Below the pieces are notes generated by a model. That model searched no databases and was not told the origin of the DNA. It worked only from the letters and a program-made list of their open reading frames with translations. Shown piece by piece: positions 8,096-10,003 of a stretch of 10,003 nt of DNA. A program made the translations under genes and the position numbers. Source of the stretch: Coxiellaceae bacterium UBA1530. GTDB taxonomy: Bacteria; Pseudomonadota; Gammaproteobacteria; Coxiellales; Coxiellaceae. The number at the start of each line of letters is the position of its first letter. The first letter of the stretch is position 1. The stretch spans positions 1,489-11,491 of the forward strand of contig DCQA01000020.1 in assembly GCA_002323325.1 (NCBI GenBank), read 5' to 3'.

Positions 8096-8297
8096 GATTT
8101 CATTTAGATTGTTCTTAGGATAGTGTTGGGCTGTTGAACTAATCACATAAAGTCAGTCCAGATAAATTGTCTTAGATCTGGGTGTTGATTGGATTTCTTT
8201 TCGGAGCATTAGTGACTACACCATCTGTTTACTTGATATAAATGATATTAATCATTTATTTACACAGAATCATCTTGGAATATAACAAGGAGAACAA
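8096..8297. other. AT-rich intergenic stretch upstream of the gene remnant
   Basis: No convincing gene is visible on either strand. It contains the inverted repeat at 8238-8259 and ends with a strong Shine-Dalgarno sequence. A TTGATA hexamer at 8233-8238 could serve as -35, but the hexamer 17 nt on, TTATTT, is a poor -10. Confidence 0.5.
8238..8259. promoter_or_regulatory. 9-bp inverted repeat, possible operator
   Basis: ATAAATGAT (8238-8246) and ATCATTTAT (8251-8259) are perfect complements separated by ATTA. The AT-only symmetry about 40 bp before a start codon with a strong ribosome binding site looks more like a dimeric regulator site than a terminator, since no GC-rich stem or T-tract is present. 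In such an AT-rich region chance is a real alternative. Confidence 0.35.
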
Positions 8298-8532
8298 ATG
8301 AATATAGAGCAATCTCATTTTTCGCGGGCCCTATCTGATTGATTATCACAACTGCGATTCCGATGCCCTAAAGTTCGTAGAACCAATTCGAACTAACTTC
8401 GTACCTCTTTAACAGTAACTACGATGTTTTTGTATACCCGGCATCAGAGAAAAAGAAGCAATAGGAGTTGTTCCTTTTTTTGATCGAGTTACTAGGAACC
8501 AAAGACCTTGGTACTACAAGTACAACCGTTAG
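8298..8532 (+). pseudogene. probable frameshifted remnant of a small gene
   Basis: AAGGAG (8287-8292) sits 5 nt before ATG at 8298, the best ribosome binding site in the window, yet the frame closes after 14 codons (TGA 8340-8342). Directly after the start the +1 frame is open from 8308 to 8409 and reads GPYLIDYHNCDSDALKFVEP and PIRTNFVPL. The next frame over continues as NSNYDVFVYPASEKKKQ (8411-8461). The previous frame then resumes and ends as GVVPFFDRVTRNQRPWYYKY (8464-8523 within it) before TAG at 8530-8532. Stitched together this makes a protein of about 75 residues, rich in aromatic residues and with no signal peptide. I do not recognise it. Three compensating indels would be needed, and the last 41 bp overlap the convergent six-cysteine gene. 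Chance open frames remain possible. Confidence 0.4.
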
Positions 8533-8710
8533 TCACTCTACCACCACAATTATGTGGTGCTTTGCAGAGTAACTTCTCGTGCCCGTTATTCCACCATGGA
8601 CTCCATTGACATTGATAAGTATCCTTACCGCATTGGAAGATCTGCCCTACTGTTACTGGAGCCTGCCCAACCAATCCTGCCACGACTAAGACTGCTAATA
8701 GTTTTTTCAT
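8492..8710 (-). CDS. small secreted six-cysteine protein, function unknown
   Basis: A 72-residue preprotein I do not recognise. The N-terminus MKKLLAVLVVAGLVGQAPV is a clear signal peptide, with likely cleavage near GQA or VTVG. The mature part of about 50 residues has six cysteines (about positions 27, 34, 49, 55, 63 and 65; spacing C-x6-C-x14-C-x5-C-x7-C-x-C), which suggests three disulfides, plus a Trp-rich QCQWSPWWNNG segment. It would be exported to the periplasm or outside. Two adjacent ATGs exist at 8713 and 8710. I choose 8710 because GAGG is six bases ahead of it but only three ahead of the first. It is divergent from the 69-aa secreted protein and convergent with the gene remnant on the other strand. 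A miniprotein toxin, inhibitor or host-directed protein would fit, but that is speculation. Confidence 0.72.
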   Translation of the reverse strand: MKKLLAVLVVAGLVGQAPVTVGQIFQCGKDTYQCQWSPWWNNGHEKLLCKAPHNCGGRVTNGCTCSTKVFGS

Positions 8711-9011
8711 CATTTACCTCGTATTAGTTACCTCTCAAATCTAGTTAAAAAAAATCTGGATTTCCTGATGTGTTATCAAGTCGATGATTTTTTCAATTAA
8801 CTTCATGGTGTTAAGCCAAATATCAGCGTCTTTAGTCAGTCACCTAGCTTCGATATATTCGAAAATAGTTCTAGTGGACACCCTACGCAATAATTATCCA
8901 TATGACACACCTGCCATATGCAAATGGCATCTTTTAGGTTATTAGTGATTACCACAGTAGATTTTTTTCATCTATAATTAGTAGAGAGTAACAAAAATTT
9001 GGATAAATCGA
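8711..9011. other. divergent intergenic region between two small secreted-protein genes
   Basis: About 300 bp, AT-rich, without a credible gene. It contains an A8 run (8747-8754), two copies of CCATATG 14 bp apart (8899-8905, 8913-8919), a short hairpin TGCCAT/ATGGCA (8912-8917, 8924-8929) followed by TCTTTT, and the promoter of the plus-strand gene at 8949-8978. I see no strong promoter for the minus-strand gene. Confidence 0.5.
8949..8978 (+). promoter_or_regulatory. sigma-70 type promoter for the 69-aa secreted protein
   Basis: A perfect -10 TATAAT at 8973-8978 is preceded at 18-nt spacing by TTACCA (8949-8954), four of six matches to the -35 consensus. Transcription would start near 8985, giving a leader of about 27 nt that carries GGAT (9001-9004) seven bases before the ATG at 9012. 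Confidence 0.6.
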
Positions 9012-9221
9012 ATGGCTAGAAAATCAACGTTATTAATAACATTAATATTACTCTCTCCTGCAATAGTGTGTGCATTTGGACCTCAGGGAACATATCAGGT
9101 GTGCGTTGAAAGAGCTCAATCTGAATATCATTTGGGACCCCCTAATATGGGGGGATTAAGGCAATGGGATTGTGTAGATAGAGGTAATGGATGGGTCATA
9201 CATACCAGGAGAGCGCGTTAA
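9012..9221 (+). CDS. small secreted two-cysteine protein, function unknown
   Basis: A 69-residue preprotein I do not recognise. Residues 1-21 form a signal peptide: MARK, then the hydrophobic STLLITLILLSPAIV, with predicted cleavage after CA at residue 21. The Cys at 20 is not in a good lipobox (AIVC), so this is probably not a lipoprotein. The mature part of about 48 residues has two cysteines (31 and 54) that could form one disulfide, an LGPPNMGG turn-rich stretch, a WDC motif and a basic end HTRRAR. It has a convincing promoter and an acceptable ribosome binding site, which supports its being real. It is divergent from the six-cysteine gene; both being tiny exported proteins in the same AT-rich segment suggests related roles, which is inference only. 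Confidence 0.72.
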   Translation: MARKSTLLITLILLSPAIVCAFGPQGTYQVCVERAQSEYHLGPPNMGGLRQWDCVDRGNGWVIHTRRAR

Positions 9222-9252
9222 AAACGCTAATACCTAAGAAAAATATTTTTTT
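9215..9252 (+). terminator. weak terminator candidate after the 69-aa gene
   Basis: GCGTT (9215-9219) and AACGC (9223-9227) pair around AAA and include the stop codon TAA (9219-9221). A T7 run follows only at 9246-9252, too far from this stem for a classical intrinsic terminator. The T-run itself closes an AAAAATATTTTT self-complementary stretch (9239-9250). The combination could slow or end transcription but is not convincing. Confidence 0.25.
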
Positions 9253-9255
9253 CGA

Positions 9256-9284
9256 TATATATGGTGAAAATTACACTCTTTCAA
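9256..9284 (-). promoter_or_regulatory. candidate minus-strand promoter inside repeat copy 2
   Basis: On the minus strand TTGAAA (9284-9279), a 17-nt spacer and TATATA (9261-9256) make a reasonable sigma-70 promoter. It points into the 3' end of the plus-strand 69-aa gene, so any transcript would be antisense to it. Chance is possible given the AT content. Confidence 0.35.
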
Positions 9285-9286
9285 CT
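9260..9286. repeat. imperfect 27-nt direct repeat, copy 2
   Basis: Same-orientation partner of 8069-8095 with three mismatches. It lies 38 bp after the stop of the 69-aa gene. The two copies bracket about 1.2 kb holding both secreted-protein genes and the gene remnant. Similarity does not clearly extend beyond the repeat on either side. Confidence 0.6.
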
Positions 9287-9472
9287 CACCTTAAATTATT
9301 AAATCTTCAACGCGCAGTTTAATGGCAGCCATTTTAGTCGTCGTAATTGAATCATTGATCGCGCATAGCCTATCAGGTATGCATGCTCAGACTCCACTCC
9401 ATTTCTTCAAAACCTATCACTTGGACGCTTACTAAGTAAACTCAAGAATACATGCCACATCATGATAAATAA

Positions 9473-10003
9473 TCAATCAATCGACTGGATGATACCCAAA
9501 ACATCACTTCTACTCACAACTGGCTTCGTGTCTGCTAACTGTTCAAATAGCTTAAAGGCGGATTCAAACTGTGATTTGGTTAAAGAAACTCCCATTTTTT
9601 TTAAATAGGCTTTGAAACTTTGTCGTCCTGATTGCCGACCTAATACAATTGATAATTCTTTAATACCTAACGTATCGCGATCAAGAAACTCATACATATC
9701 GGTGCATTTAAGTAACCCATCGACATGAATACCTGACTCATGAGAAAACGCATTCTTTCCAACAATCGCTTTATTAGCCTGCACTGCTAACCCACCATGT
9801 GTGGCAACCCACTGCGAAAGTGGTATAAGTGCATCCGGCCGTATAGCTGTGTCACAGCCCCAGAATTTTTCTCGTGCCTTTATCGCCATCACGATCTCTT
9901 CGAGGGCAGCATTACCTGCTCTTTCACCAATCCCATTAACTGTACACTCTATTTGATCAATAGATGCATCCAAGGCGGCTAATGAATTTGCTGTGGCCAT
10001 GCC
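9473..10003 (-). CDS. 2-isopropylmalate synthase/homocitrate synthase family protein, C-terminal part (5' end outside the window)
   Basis: The last 176 residues of a cytoplasmic acyl-CoA/2-oxoacid condensing enzyme of the DRE-TIM superfamily. Diagnostic segments are GMATANSLAALDA and the TVNGIGERAGNAALEEIVMA block (about residues 21-40), whose Asn is a metal-site residue in LeuA. Further on are ANKAIVGKNAFSHESGIHVD (about 75-94) and VLGRQSGRQSFKAYL (about 119-133). The reading frame continues past the window edge (Gly codon at 10003-10001), so the Met at 10000 is internal, not the start. The protein stops about 50 residues after the GRQSF block and therefore lacks the allosteric LeuA domain of full-length 2-isopropylmalate synthases. 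This makes it a short form like homocitrate synthase (NifV) or a short LeuA2. HESGIHVDGLLK resembles the homocitrate-synthase wording, but the substrate cannot be settled without the N-terminal half. Confidence 0.9.
   Translation of the reverse strand, partial: GMATANSLAALDASIDQIECTVNGIGERAGNAALEEIVMAIKAREKFWGCDTAIRPDALIPLSQWVATHGGLAVQANKAIVGKNAFSHESGIHVDGLLKCTDMYEFLDRDTLGIKELSIVLGRQSGRQSFKAYLKKMGVSLTKSQFESAFKLFEQLADTKPVVSRSDVLGIIQSID

Larger units (their letters stand above)
9222..9472. other. intergenic stretch, no convincing gene
   Basis: This stretch holds repeat copy 2 (9260-9286), a short AATGG/CCATT inverted repeat (9321-9333) and a TTACT/AGTAA inverted repeat (9429-9439). I see no clear terminator for the minus-strand gene ending at 9473 and no ribosome binding site before any short ORF. 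Confidence 0.5.

Noticed and set aside
8463..8481. AGGA-GTTGT-TCCT followed by T7 as a plus-strand terminator
   Set aside because: The stem is only 4 bp with two GC pairs, so it is too weak to call despite the T-run; it may contribute to ending the remnant's transcript.
8943..8970. Minus-strand 9-codon ORF beginning MKKIYCGNH
   Set aside because: Too short, no ribosome binding site, and it overlaps the spacer of the plus-strand promoter.
9322..9435. Plus-strand 37-codon ORF beginning MAAILVVVIESLIA
   Set aside because: The hydrophobic start looks like a mini membrane protein, but there is no ribosome binding site or promoter and the length is within chance expectation.
8021..9472. CRISPR array or insertion sequence in the AT-rich segment
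   Set aside because: There are only two copies of a 27-nt imperfect repeat 1.2 kb apart, no regular spacing, no transposase and no terminal inverted repeats.

Overview
The window looks like the chromosome of a moderately AT-rich gammaproteobacterium. The evidence is an elongator tRNA-Met of enterobacterial type with an encoded CCA end, a Gram-negative style peptide ABC importer, and ordinary AGG-type ribosome binding sites. A Legionella/Coxiella-like lineage would fit the base composition and the small secreted Cys-containing proteins, but that placement is inference; no marker here fixes the taxon.

Layout. Positions 1-53 are the 3' part of a + strand tRNA-Met(CAT). Positions 56-7238 hold a tightly packed minus-strand operon, read right to left: a 722-aa membrane-anchored family 5 peptide-binding protein, an OppB/DppB-type permease, an OppC/DppC-type permease with a long N-terminal extension, a fused double ATPase (YejF-like), and an enoyl-CoA hydratase/3-hydroxyisobutyryl-CoA hydrolase-like enzyme. 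The four junctions are TAATG, a 1-nt gap, ATGA and TGATG, so translation is probably coupled throughout. The first four genes make a complete peptide importer. The fifth is an acyl-CoA enzyme whose link to peptide uptake is not obvious. Upstream, at 7349-8020 on the same strand, is a HAD-family phosphatase.

Positions 8021-9472 look different: AT-rich, sparsely coding, accessory in character. They contain a 27-nt imperfect direct repeat at both ends (8069-8095 and 9260-9286), a 9-bp inverted repeat, a strong ribosome binding site leading into what looks like a frameshifted gene remnant (8298-8532), a minus-strand secreted six-cysteine miniprotein (8492-8710) and a divergent plus-strand secreted two-cysteine miniprotein (9012-9221) with a good promoter. 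I recognise neither miniprotein.

Positions 9473-10003 (minus) are the C-terminal part of a 2-isopropylmalate synthase/homocitrate synthase family enzyme. It runs off the window edge and lacks the usual LeuA regulatory domain.

I found no CRISPR array, transposase, integrase or rRNA. The most interesting part is the small accessory segment. I see no convincing multi-gene defence or biosynthetic system.
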